A stretch of 11,337 nt of DNA from Ruminococcaceae bacterium UBA1405 (lineage in GTDB: Bacteria; Bacillota; Clostridia; Oscillospirales; Ruminococcaceae). A program made the translations under genes and the position numbers. This document shows positions 1 to 6,090 of the stretch, piece by piece; position 1 is the first letter of the stretch; each line of letters begins with the position of its first letter. The stretch lies in the NCBI GenBank assembly GCA_002305685.1, contig DBQB01000033.1, positions 1-11,337 of the forward strand, written 5' to 3'. The notes beneath the pieces are model-generated. The model was not told the origin of the DNA, did no database searches, and saw nothing but the letters and a program-made list of their open reading frames with translations.

Positions 1-47
1 TCTAACAAATGGGGTGCAGTTCAGAGTTCAAAAGCATAAGCGCCATT

Positions 48-581
48 TTATACCGAAGGGCCTGCGCCGCTGCTTGGATGGAGGAACCGGAAAAGAATCC
101 GATACAGCAGTATTGCTACAAGCGCACCCAAGGCCGCGCCGGCTAAGATATCGGTGAGATAGTGAACGCCGTGGTAAAGGCGGGAAAAGGCGATGAGAAA
201 AGCCAGTATCAGCGCGCAGTTGCCCCAACGCTTGTTGGCATACCTCAGACTGATTGCGGCGGCAAAGGAGGAACAGGAGTGACCGGAGGGGAAAGAGAAT
301 CCTCCGGGATGTGGGATCAGCAGTGTAAGCTGTAAGGCGTCCACCGGGCGTATCCGGCCAAAGAGATGTTTGAGCAGCCCCTCTCCGATGACACATCCGA
401 CCGCCAGAGAGAGCAGCAGATAGACGCCGAAACGCCGGTAGGAATGGCTGATACACATCAAAAGACCAATCAGGATCCAGAGCAGTCCCATTTCCCCCAA
501 ATAGGTAATGACGATCATAACAGGATCGAGAAACGGATGGCGCAGATGTTCGGTTACCCAGGTGACAATGGCAGCATCCAT
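48..581 (-). CDS. PAP2-family membrane phosphatase
   Basis: A 177-residue integral membrane protein of the PAP2 (phosphatidic acid phosphatase type 2) superfamily. All three signature motifs are visible: KxxxxxxRP at K71-P79, PSGH at residues 98-101, and SRxxxGxHYxxD at S133-D144. H101 and H140 are the expected nucleophile and acid/base pair. Several hydrophobic segments surround the motifs, at about residues 20-45, 53-70, 122-132 and 145-165. Members hydrolyse lipid phosphates or pyrophosphates such as undecaprenyl pyrophosphate or phosphatidylglycerol phosphate on the outer face of the membrane. Nothing here fixes the substrate. The ATG at 581 has a GGGAG Shine-Dalgarno about 8 nt upstream. 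The gene is read away from cobQ and ends near the left window edge. The family call is firm; the role in undecaprenyl phosphate recycling is only a possibility. Confidence 0.93.
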   Translation of the reverse strand: MDAAIVTWVTEHLRHPFLDPVMIVITYLGEMGLLWILIGLLMCISHSYRRFGVYLLLSLAVGCVIGEGLLKHLFGRIRPVDALQLTLLIPHPGGFSFPSGHSCSSFAAAISLRYANKRWGNCALILAFLIAFSRLYHGVHYLTDILAGAALGALVAILLYRILFRFLHPSSGAGPSV

Positions 582-719
582 ACAATCTTCTCCCTTCTCA
601 GCTGGTTGGCAGTATGGGTACGAGGTGAGTGGGCCTTATACAACATACCCGATGTTGATAAACAATGGGAATTTATAAGCTGTTTGGGCAGATTTCCAGA
701 CAAGCCCTTAGGTGTTTCT

Positions 720-748
720 AGGATATACTGCCTGCCCAGCGATGTCAA
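720..748 (-). promoter_or_regulatory. Possible promoter for the PAP2 gene
   Basis: Read on the minus strand, a perfect TTGACA (743-748) is followed 17 nt later by TATCCT (720-725). TATATC (722-727) at 15 nt is the alternative. The -10 is weak, and a leader of about 130 nt would follow before the PAP2 start. It is plausible but not compelling. Confidence 0.35.
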
Positions 749-762
749 GAGCCGGGAGAAAA

Positions 763-791
763 TTGACAAACCCAGGAGGGGCCTTTACAAT
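763..791 (+). promoter_or_regulatory. Sigma-A-type promoter of cobQ
   Basis: TTGACA (763-768), a 17-nt spacer and TACAAT (786-791) make a near-consensus vegetative promoter. Transcription would begin near 798, giving a short leader of about 30 nt that contains only the ribosome binding site. This geometry leaves no room for a cobalamin riboswitch downstream of this start site, and it argues against translation from the GTG at 797. Confidence 0.72.
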
Positions 792-829
792 AAAGCGTGA
801 AATCAAGCAGGAGCAAAGGGGAAATGAAT

Positions 830-2347
830 ATGGCCAAAGCACTGATGATACAAGGCACCATGTCCAATGCAGGAAAGAGTCTGCTGGTGGCGGGGCTGTG
901 CCGGATTTTAAAACAGGACGGCTACCGGGTAGCGCCTTTTAAGTCACAGAATATGGCGCTGAATTCCTATATCACCAGAGATGGTTACGAGATGGGGCGG
1001 GCTCAGGTGGTACAGGCGGAGGCGGCCGGAATCCTGCCGGATGTGCGGATGAATCCCATTTTGCTCAAGCCCACCAGCGATATGGGTTCACAGGTGATTG
1101 TAAACGGAGAAGCGGTGGGAAATATGACTGCCCGGGAATATTTTAAACGCAAAACGGATTTCATTCCGGATATCCAGAGGGCCTACGATTCTTTGGCGGC
1201 GGAGAACGACGTTATATTGATTGAGGGAGCCGGCAGCCCGGCGGAAATCAACCTCAAAAGGGTGGATATCGTCAATATGGGGATGGCTCGCATGGCAAAG
1301 GCGCCGGTACTGCTGGTGGGGGATATCGATCGCGGAGGGGTGTTTGCCCAGCTGGCCGGAACCATGCTGCTGCTGGAACCCTGGGAACAGCAGATGGTCA
1401 AAGGTTTGATTGTCAACAAATTTCGAGGGGATGTATCCATCCTGGAACCGGGCCTGAGGATGATCGAGGAGATTACCCGGAAACCGGTGGTGGGAACCAT
1501 CCCCTACCTTCGGGTGGACATTGAGGACGAGGACAGCCTTTCGGAGCGGCTGGGAAGCGTTGGACGTCCCGGTGCTGTGGATCTTGCCGTAATCCGGCTG
1601 CCCCGCATCTCCAATTTTACCGATTTCGATGTGTTCCAGATGATGCCGGAGGTATCCCTTCGATACGTTTCGGAGCTTCGACAGTTGGGAAACCCCGATT
1701 TGATTTTGTTGCCGGGAACCAAAAGCACCCTCAGCGACCTGCGCTGGCTGCGGCAAAGCGGGCTGGAGGGAGCAATCCTGAAAGCGGCTGGCAGAGGAAT
1801 CCCGGTGTTTGGAATCTGCGGCGGGTATCAGATGATGGGCGAATCGATCTCAGACCCCACAGGCGTGGAGGGTGGCGGAACTCTGCGGGGAATGGGACTT
1901 TTGCCGGTGCATACGGTGTTTGCCCCGGAGAAAACCAGAACCCAGGCCAAAGGCCACTTTGGAAAGCTGGAGGGAACCTTTGCCTCTCTCTCCGGTATGG
2001 CGGTTGAGGGGTACGAAATTCATATGGGGACTACAGAGGTGCCGCCATCGGAAAACGCGGCCGTGGTCCTCAGCCAGCGGCTGGAATGTCAGGCGGAACT
2101 GCCGGACGGCTGCGCCAGAGAAAATCTATATGGCAGTTATCTGCACGGAATCTTCGACGGGGAGGGAATCGCCGCCGCCATTGTCCGGGCGCTGATGGAG
2201 CGCAAAGGTTTGCCGTTGACTGGAAGCGCCGTTGATTGGAAGGCATACAAAGAAAAACAGTATGATCTGTTGGCGGAAGGGGTTCGTGCTGGGATGGATA
2301 TGAAACGGGTTTACCAAATTTTGGATGATGGCGTCAGCAGCATCTAG
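830..2347 (+). CDS. cobQ: Cobyric acid synthase (glutamine-hydrolysing)
   Basis: A 505-residue cobyric acid synthase (CobQ/CbiP). In adenosylcobalamin synthesis it amidates the b, d, e and g carboxylates of adenosylcobyrinic acid a,c-diamide, using ATP and glutamine, in the cytoplasm. The N-terminal half is the dethiobiotin-synthetase-like nucleotide-binding domain: GTxSNAGKS at residues 9-17, then PFKSQNMALNS, and an IEGAGSPAEINL segment typical of CobQ. The C-terminal half is a class I (triad) glutamine amidotransferase with the nucleophile in GICGGYQMMG (Cys330) and a histidine in YLHGIFDGEG (His439). I chose the ATG at 830 because AAAGGGG lies 8 nt upstream and the protein then begins MAKALMIQG, as in homologues. 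The ATG at 824 is a close alternative. No other cobalamin genes lie in the window. The GNAT gene follows after 23 nt and is probably co-transcribed. Confidence 0.96.
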   Translation: MAKALMIQGTMSNAGKSLLVAGLCRILKQDGYRVAPFKSQNMALNSYITRDGYEMGRAQVVQAEAAGILPDVRMNPILLKPTSDMGSQVIVNGEAVGNMTAREYFKRKTDFIPDIQRAYDSLAAENDVILIEGAGSPAEINLKRVDIVNMGMARMAKAPVLLVGDIDRGGVFAQLAGTMLLLEPWEQQMVKGLIVNKFRGDVSILEPGLRMIEEITRKPVVGTIPYLRVDIEDEDSLSERLGSVGRPGAVDLAVIRLPRISNFTDFDVFQMMPEVSLRYVSELRQLGNPDLILLPGTKSTLSDLRWLRQSGLEGAILKAAGRGIPVFGICGGYQMMGESISDPTGVEGGGTLRGMGLLPVHTVFAPEKTRTQAKGHFGKLEGTFASLSGMAVEGYEIHMGTTEVPPSENAAVVLSQRLECQAELPDGCARENLYGSYLHGIFDGEGIAAAIVRALMERKGLPLTGSAVDWKAYKEKQYDLLAEGVRAGMDMKRVYQILDDGVSSI

Positions 2348-2370
2348 GTAATCTTAGGAGGAATGGATCC

Positions 2371-2967
2371 GTGGATGTTGTAAAAACCTCTGTTTTGGAG
2401 ACCAGTAGATTGAGATTGCGCCGTTTTACCGATGCAGATCTCCCGGCTATTTTGGAAATTTACGCAGACAGGGAGGTCAACACCTTCCTTCCCTGGTTCC
2501 CCATCACATCTCTGGAAGAAGGGAAGAAACTATATGAACAGCGATATGCAGCGGCATACCGGCAACCCTGCCACTGCCGGTATGCCATCTGCCGGAAAGA
2601 GGATGATATCCCAATCGGATATGTGCATCTGGATTTGGGAGAAAGCCATGATCTGGGATATGGGCTGCGAAAGGAGTTTTGGCATCAGGGAATGGTTACG
2701 GAAGCCTGTGAGGCGGTGATACGACAGATCAGGCAAGCCGGTATCCCCTTTGTCACGGCAACCCACGATATCCGTAATCCCCGCAGTGGGCTGGTGATGA
2801 GACGGTTGGGGATGCAGTACCAATACTCGTATCAGGAGCAGTGGCAACCCAAAAATATTTTGGTGACCTTCCGGCTGTATCAGCTGAATTTGGATGGCAA
2901 TAACAAAAGATGCTACCGAAAATATTGGGAGCAGTCATCCGTCCATTTTGTGGAATCCGATCTGTAA
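2371..2967 (+). CDS. GNAT N-acetyltransferase, RimJ/RimL type
   Basis: A 198-residue acetyl-CoA-dependent N-acetyltransferase of the RimJ/RimL-like GNAT subfamily. It opens with the usual ETSRLRLRRFTDAD strand (residues 10-23). The acetyl-CoA-binding motif A region is GYGLRKEFWHQGMVTEA (residues 96-112). An N-P-R-S-G-L-V-M-R-R-L-G-M segment (136-148), typical of the family's motif B, follows. Relatives acetylate ribosomal protein N-termini or small molecules, and the substrate cannot be read from the sequence. Translation starts at GTG 2371, with AGGAGG (2356-2361) 9 nt upstream. The ATGs at 2363 and 2375 are out of frame. The last 25 or so residues extend past the GNAT core and have no recognisable feature. 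The gene sits 23 nt after cobQ, and no functional link to cobalamin is evident. Confidence 0.9.
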   Translation: MDVVKTSVLETSRLRLRRFTDADLPAILEIYADREVNTFLPWFPITSLEEGKKLYEQRYAAAYRQPCHCRYAICRKEDDIPIGYVHLDLGESHDLGYGLRKEFWHQGMVTEACEAVIRQIRQAGIPFVTATHDIRNPRSGLVMRRLGMQYQYSYQEQWQPKNILVTFRLYQLNLDGNNKRCYRKYWEQSSVHFVESDL

Positions 2968-2994
2968 GGAATATTGCATAATATTGTTCCTTTT
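2966..2994 (+). terminator. Probable terminator after the cobQ-GNAT unit
   Basis: AAGGAATATT (2966-2975) can pair with AATATTGTTCCTT (2980-2992) around a GCAT loop, with one G-U pair and one imperfection, followed by TTTTCC. It overlaps the GNAT stop codon and lies just before the next promoter. The T-tract is short, so termination may be partial. Confidence 0.5.
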
Positions 2995-2996
2995 CC

Positions 2997-3024
2997 TTGA
3001 CAATCGTCGGGAATCCTATATAAT
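2997..3024 (+). promoter_or_regulatory. Consensus sigma-A promoter of the ABC importer operon
   Basis: A perfect TTGACA (2997-3002) and a perfect TATAAT (3019-3024) are separated by 16 nt. Transcription should start near 3031. This leaves a leader of about 140 nt before the substrate-binding gene, much longer than a ribosome binding site needs. Confidence 0.85.
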
Positions 3025-3051
3025 GTTACTCATAACCCATTGCTCCTTTAA

Positions 3052-3154
3052 AGCTTTTACTTGTTAAATCAACATAGTAATAGTAAAAGCTACTGTGGAA
3101 ACGGAAAAAGGAAGATGTTGGAGGATTAGAGGAGGACCGGTGAGCCGGTTGTCC
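3052..3154 (+). promoter_or_regulatory. Structured 5' leader of ABC operon, possible pseudoknot
   Basis: A perfect 10-bp inverted repeat, AGCTTTTACT (3052-3061) and AGTAAAAGCT (3082-3091), encloses a 20-nt loop. Inside the loop CAACAT (3070-3075) is exactly complementary to ATGTTG (3115-3120), so an H-type pseudoknot can form. TGTT (3062-3065) and AACA (3071-3074) can instead pair within the loop, and the two states exclude each other. A second hairpin, ACCGG-TGAG-CCGGT (3136-3149), lies before the AAAGGAAG ribosome binding site (3159-3166). No U-tract terminator is present, so any control would be translational or through RNA stability. I could not match this leader to a known riboswitch class, and it lacks the T-box core sequence. 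The pairings are visible; a regulatory role is inference. Confidence 0.45.
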
Positions 3155-3173
3155 AGAGAAAGGAAGAAAATTT

Positions 3174-4142
3174 ATGAAAACATTTCGTCGCATTGCCGCT
3201 GCCGCAGTTGCGCTGGTAATGGCGTTGTCTATGGCTGCCTGTAGTACAGACAATGGCAAGACACAAATTGGTATCATTCAGCTGATGGATCATCCTGCTC
3301 TCAATTCTGCCCGGGAAGGTTTTATTGCCGCCCTGGAAGAGGAGGGATATAAGGACGGAGAAAATATCGAGATTACATATCAGAACGGACAGGGAGAGGC
3401 CAACAATCTTTCCACCATTGCGGATAAATTTATTGGTGACAAAATGGATTTGGTATTGGCCATTGCAACGCCTGCTGCGCAGGCGGTAGCCGGTAAGACC
3501 ACGACCATTCCCATCATCGCTACCGCGGTTACCGATTTTGCCGAAGCTGGACTGGTCAATTCCAACGACAATCCTGGCACCAACGTCAGTGGTACCAATG
3601 ATATGAATCCTATCGAGTCTCAGTTGGATCTGATGTTCCAGCTTTGTCCGGATGTACAAACCGTCGGCTTCCTCTACAACTCCAGCGAGGATAACTCCAG
3701 ATTGCAGGTGGAGATTGCCAAAGGGATTCTGGACGCCAAGGGAATCGCCTATGTGGAGCGCACCGTTGCCAGCACCAACGATGTACAGCAGGCAACTGCC
3801 TCCATTGTCTCGGAGTGCGACGCGATTTATATTCCCACAGACAATGTTCTGGCATCCTCCATTCCTACCGTGAGCGCCATCACCACCGAAAATAAAATCC
3901 CTGTGATCTGCGGGGAATCGGGAATGGTGGAAACCGGCGGTCTGGCCACCTTGGGTATCAACTATTATAACATCGGGCATCAGGCTGGCCTGATGGCTGT
4001 GCGGGTACTGGAAGGAGAGGACATCTCCACCATGGCGGTGGAATCTTCCACCGAGTATGATTTCTGCATCAACGGTGAGGTAGCCGAGGCCATCGGCGTT
4101 ACCATTCCCGAGGAGTTGCAGCCGTATATTATGGCGCAGTAA
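3174..4142 (+). CDS. ABC transporter substrate-binding lipoprotein (COG2984/TrpX type)
   Basis: A 322-residue extracytoplasmic solute-binding protein of the ABC_sub_bind family (PF04392, COG2984), which includes streptococcal TrpX. The N-terminus is a lipoprotein signal: basic MKTFRR, a hydrophobic stretch, and a lipobox ending LSMAAC with Cys23 as the lipidated residue. The mature part starts with a QIGIIQLMDHPALNSAREGF strand-helix typical of the family, followed by ATPAAQA, VSGTNDMNP and a C-terminal LGINYYNIGHQAGLMA segment, all common in COG2984 proteins. Characterised members bind tryptophan or tyrosine, but most are uncharacterised, so the ligand here is unknown. The ATG at 3174 has AAAGGAAG about 8-9 nt upstream. 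It is the first gene of a three-gene importer operon and is preceded by its own promoter and a structured leader. Confidence 0.92.
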   Translation: MKTFRRIAAAAVALVMALSMAACSTDNGKTQIGIIQLMDHPALNSAREGFIAALEEEGYKDGENIEITYQNGQGEANNLSTIADKFIGDKMDLVLAIATPAAQAVAGKTTTIPIIATAVTDFAEAGLVNSNDNPGTNVSGTNDMNPIESQLDLMFQLCPDVQTVGFLYNSSEDNSRLQVEIAKGILDAKGIAYVERTVASTNDVQQATASIVSECDAIYIPTDNVLASSIPTVSAITTENKIPVICGESGMVETGGLATLGINYYNIGHQAGLMAVRVLEGEDISTMAVESSTEYDFCINGEVAEAIGVTIPEELQPYIMAQ

Positions 4143-4187
4143 TTCTTTTATACAGCAAAGACGCCGCGGTTGTGCGGTTCGCAGAGT

Positions 4188-4213
4188 GCTGTCCTACAAA
4201 GTTGTAGGACAGC
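4188..4213 (+). repeat. 12-bp perfect hairpin between lipoprotein and permease genes
   Basis: GCTGTCCTACAA (4188-4199) and TTGTAGGACAGC (4202-4213) form a perfect inverted repeat with a 2-nt centre. In RNA this is a long stem with a small loop, followed by CCTTTTG. The gap between the genes is 133 nt, unlike the 20-nt gap further down the operon. The position fits a partial terminator or a block to 3' exonuclease that would raise binding-protein mRNA over permease mRNA, as is common in ABC importer operons. The four-T tract is short, so full termination is unlikely. Confidence 0.6.
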
Positions 4214-4275
4214 CTTTTGTGCATATAGATACCGGTTTTCGCTGTTTCAGAAATTTAGAAAAGGATGGAAAAATC

Positions 4276-5166
4276 ATGCTGGAAATATTGATCGGCGCGG
4301 TAGCGTTGGGACTTCTCTGGGCCGTCATGGCGCTGGGCGTCTATATCACCTACCGTATCCTGGATGTGGCGGATCTGACTGTGGAGGGTACCATCGCTTT
4401 GGGTGGTGCAGTTGCCGCACGGATGATCAGCGCCAACATGAACCCCTGGCTGTCGGTGCTCTGTGCTACGATTGCCGGTTTGCTGGCGGGACTTTGTACA
4501 GGACTGCTGCATACCAAGCTGCGTATCCCCGCGCTGCTCTCGGGTATACTGACCATGATCGCACTGTATTCCATCAACCTGCGGGTGATGGGAAAATCCA
4601 ATGTGCCGCTGCTTCGGGTGGAGACGGTGTTTTCTCCTTTGCAGCGGATGGGTCTCTCCACCTCGATCTCAAGTTTGATTGTTGGAACCGTTACGGTGAT
4701 CGTTGTGGCTGTGGCGCTGTACTGGTTTTTTGGAACAGAGCTGGGAAATGCTATCCGGGCAACCGGAAACAACCAGAATATGGCCCGTGCGCAGGGAATC
4801 AATACCTCCAATATGGTAATTTTGGGCTTGGTACTTTCCAACGGTCTGGTGGCCCTTTCCGGCGCGCTGATTGCCCAGTACCAGTCCTTCTCGGACGTCC
4901 AGATGGGCACCGGCTCCATCGTCATTGGGCTGGCCTCTCTGATCATCGGTGAGGTACTTTTTGGCACCCGTACCTTCAAGCGCACATTGGTTTCGGTCAG
5001 CCTGGGCGCTATTATCTACCGTATTATCATCGCTCTGGTTCTCAAAGCCGGCATGGATGCCAACGACCTCAAGCTGTTTACCGCCATTACGGTAGCTTTC
5101 TGTCTCTCTACCCCCATGATCAAAGGGTGGTTGGACGCCAGAAAGAAAAATGCCGCCGCCCGCTGA
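4276..5166 (+). CDS. ABC transporter permease (COG4120 type)
   Basis: A 296-residue membrane permease of the COG4120 family, in the broader branched-chain amino acid permease (BPD_transp_2) group. The N-terminus LEILIGAVALGLLWAVMALGVYITYRILDVADLTVEGTIALG is diagnostic, notably the DLTVEG segment. Many hydrophobic helices follow. The segment GNAIRATGNNQNMARAQGI, around residues 158-176, resembles the cytoplasmic coupling loop that contacts the ATPase in this superfamily. The start at ATG 4276 begins the first membrane helix and has AAAAGGA about 10 nt upstream. The reading frame is open upstream to 4186, but that extension would cover the intergenic hairpin and is not membrane-like. The ATPase gene follows after 20 nt. 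With its neighbours it should import the ligand of the lipoprotein, which is unknown. Confidence 0.92.
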   Translation: MLEILIGAVALGLLWAVMALGVYITYRILDVADLTVEGTIALGGAVAARMISANMNPWLSVLCATIAGLLAGLCTGLLHTKLRIPALLSGILTMIALYSINLRVMGKSNVPLLRVETVFSPLQRMGLSTSISSLIVGTVTVIVVAVALYWFFGTELGNAIRATGNNQNMARAQGINTSNMVILGLVLSNGLVALSGALIAQYQSFSDVQMGTGSIVIGLASLIIGEVLFGTRTFKRTLVSVSLGAIIYRIIIALVLKAGMDANDLKLFTAITVAFCLSTPMIKGWLDARKKNAAAR

Positions 5167-5186
5167 GAGAGGAGCATACAGAAGTT

Positions 5187-5987
5187 ATGAATAAACTGGA
5201 TATTACAGGGGTACATAAAACCTTTAACCCCGGCACCATCAATGAGAAGAAAGCGCTCAACGACCTGAATTTGCACTTGCAGGACGGGGATTTTGTACAG
5301 ATCATCGGCGGCAACGGCGCCGGAAAATCTACCATGCTCAACTGTCTGGCCGGGATGTTCCCGGTGGATGCCGGAACCATTGTTATCGATGGAGAGGATG
5401 TAACCCGGTTGCCGGAATATAAGCGGGCCAATCTGCTGGGCCGGGTGTTTCAGGACCCGATGATGGGAACCGCAGCCAATATGAACATCGAGGAAAATCT
5501 TTCTCTGGCGCTGCATCGCGGTCAGAAACGTGGGCTTCGCTGGGCGGTTACCAACGAGGACCGGGATTTCTTTTCCACCCAGCTTAAAATGTTGGATTTG
5601 GGACTGGAAAACCGTATGACCTCCAAGGTTGGTCTGCTTTCCGGTGGCCAGCGCCAGGCGCTGACCCTGCTGATGGCAACGCTGCGCCGTCCCAAGATCC
5701 TGCTGCTGGATGAACATACCGCAGCGTTGGACCCCAAAACCGCCGCAAAGGTGCTGGAACTCTCTGAAAAGATTATCGCGGAAAATCATCTGACCGCCAT
5801 GATGGTGACCCATAATATGCGGGACGCCATTCGCCATGGCAACCGCCTGATTATGATGCACAACGGCCATATCATTTTGGACATCTCCGGCGAGGAGAAG
5901 AAAAAGCTGACGGTAGAATCCCTTTTGGAGCAGTTTACCAAGGTCAGCGGAAGCGAGCTTGCCAACGACCGGATGCTGTTGTCTTAG
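5187..5987 (+). CDS. ABC transporter ATP-binding protein (COG1101 type)
   Basis: A 266-residue cytoplasmic ATPase that powers the importer encoded just upstream. All catalytic motifs are present: Walker A GGNGAGKST at residues 41-49, Q-loop VFQDPMMGT near residue 90, signature LSGGQRQ at 151-157, Walker B ILLLDE at 171-176 followed by HTAALD, and the switch histidine in MVTHNM at His209. The HTAALDP form and the N-terminal KTFNPGTINEKKAL are characteristic of COG1101, the partner of COG2984 and COG4120. I chose ATG 5187, preceded by AGAGAGGAG about 12 nt upstream. Earlier in-frame starts would overlap the permease and add residues with no homology signature. The gene ends 23 nt before a large hairpin, so it closes the operon. 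Confidence 0.95.
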   Translation: MNKLDITGVHKTFNPGTINEKKALNDLNLHLQDGDFVQIIGGNGAGKSTMLNCLAGMFPVDAGTIVIDGEDVTRLPEYKRANLLGRVFQDPMMGTAANMNIEENLSLALHRGQKRGLRWAVTNEDRDFFSTQLKMLDLGLENRMTSKVGLLSGGQRQALTLLMATLRRPKILLLDEHTAALDPKTAAKVLELSEKIIAENHLTAMMVTHNMRDAIRHGNRLIMMHNGHIILDISGEEKKKLTVESLLEQFTKVSGSELANDRMLLS

Positions 5988-6010
5988 GATTGTGATATCG
6001 AAAACGCTGA

Positions 6011-6051
6011 AAGGCCATGCAGAAGGAAAAATTTTCCTTCTGCATGGCCTT
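6011..6051. terminator. 20-bp perfect inverted repeat between convergent genes
   Basis: AAGGCCATGCAGAAGGAAAA (6011-6030) and its exact reverse complement (6032-6051) flank a single A. It lies between the ATPase stop (5987) and the mgtE stop (6091), which face each other, so it most likely ends transcription from both sides. No clear T-tract follows on either side, so it differs from a textbook intrinsic terminator. It could act as a 3'-end stabilising hairpin instead. Confidence 0.7.
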
Positions 6052-6090
6052 GTCTGATTTCTGAGCAGGGCGGTGACAGGTGACAATGGG

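Noticed and set aside
741..762. GATGTCAAGAGCCGGGAGA before cobQ resembles the 3' end of a cobalamin riboswitch
   Set aside because: The B12-box core GCCACTG and the GGGAAGGC-type block are missing, and the segment lies upstream of the predicted transcription start near 798.
797..829. Longer cobQ starting at GTG 797
   Set aside because: The predicted transcript starts at about this point, and the extra residues have no family match; ATG 830 has a proper ribosome binding site.
3140..3244. GTG-started 34-codon frame overlapping the start of the lipoprotein gene
   Set aside because: The AGGAGG is only 4 nt from the GTG, the frame lies in leader hairpin sequence and then in the signal-peptide region of the real gene, and the product looks random.
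3126..3980. Long minus-strand open frame opposite the lipoprotein gene
   Set aside because: It mirrors the lipoprotein coding sequence; the product is Gly/Asn/His-rich without any recognisable motif.
5016..6086. Long minus-strand open frame opposite the ABC permease and ATPase genes
   Set aside because: It is the antisense shadow of two clear coding regions and the protein shows no domain or plausible composition.
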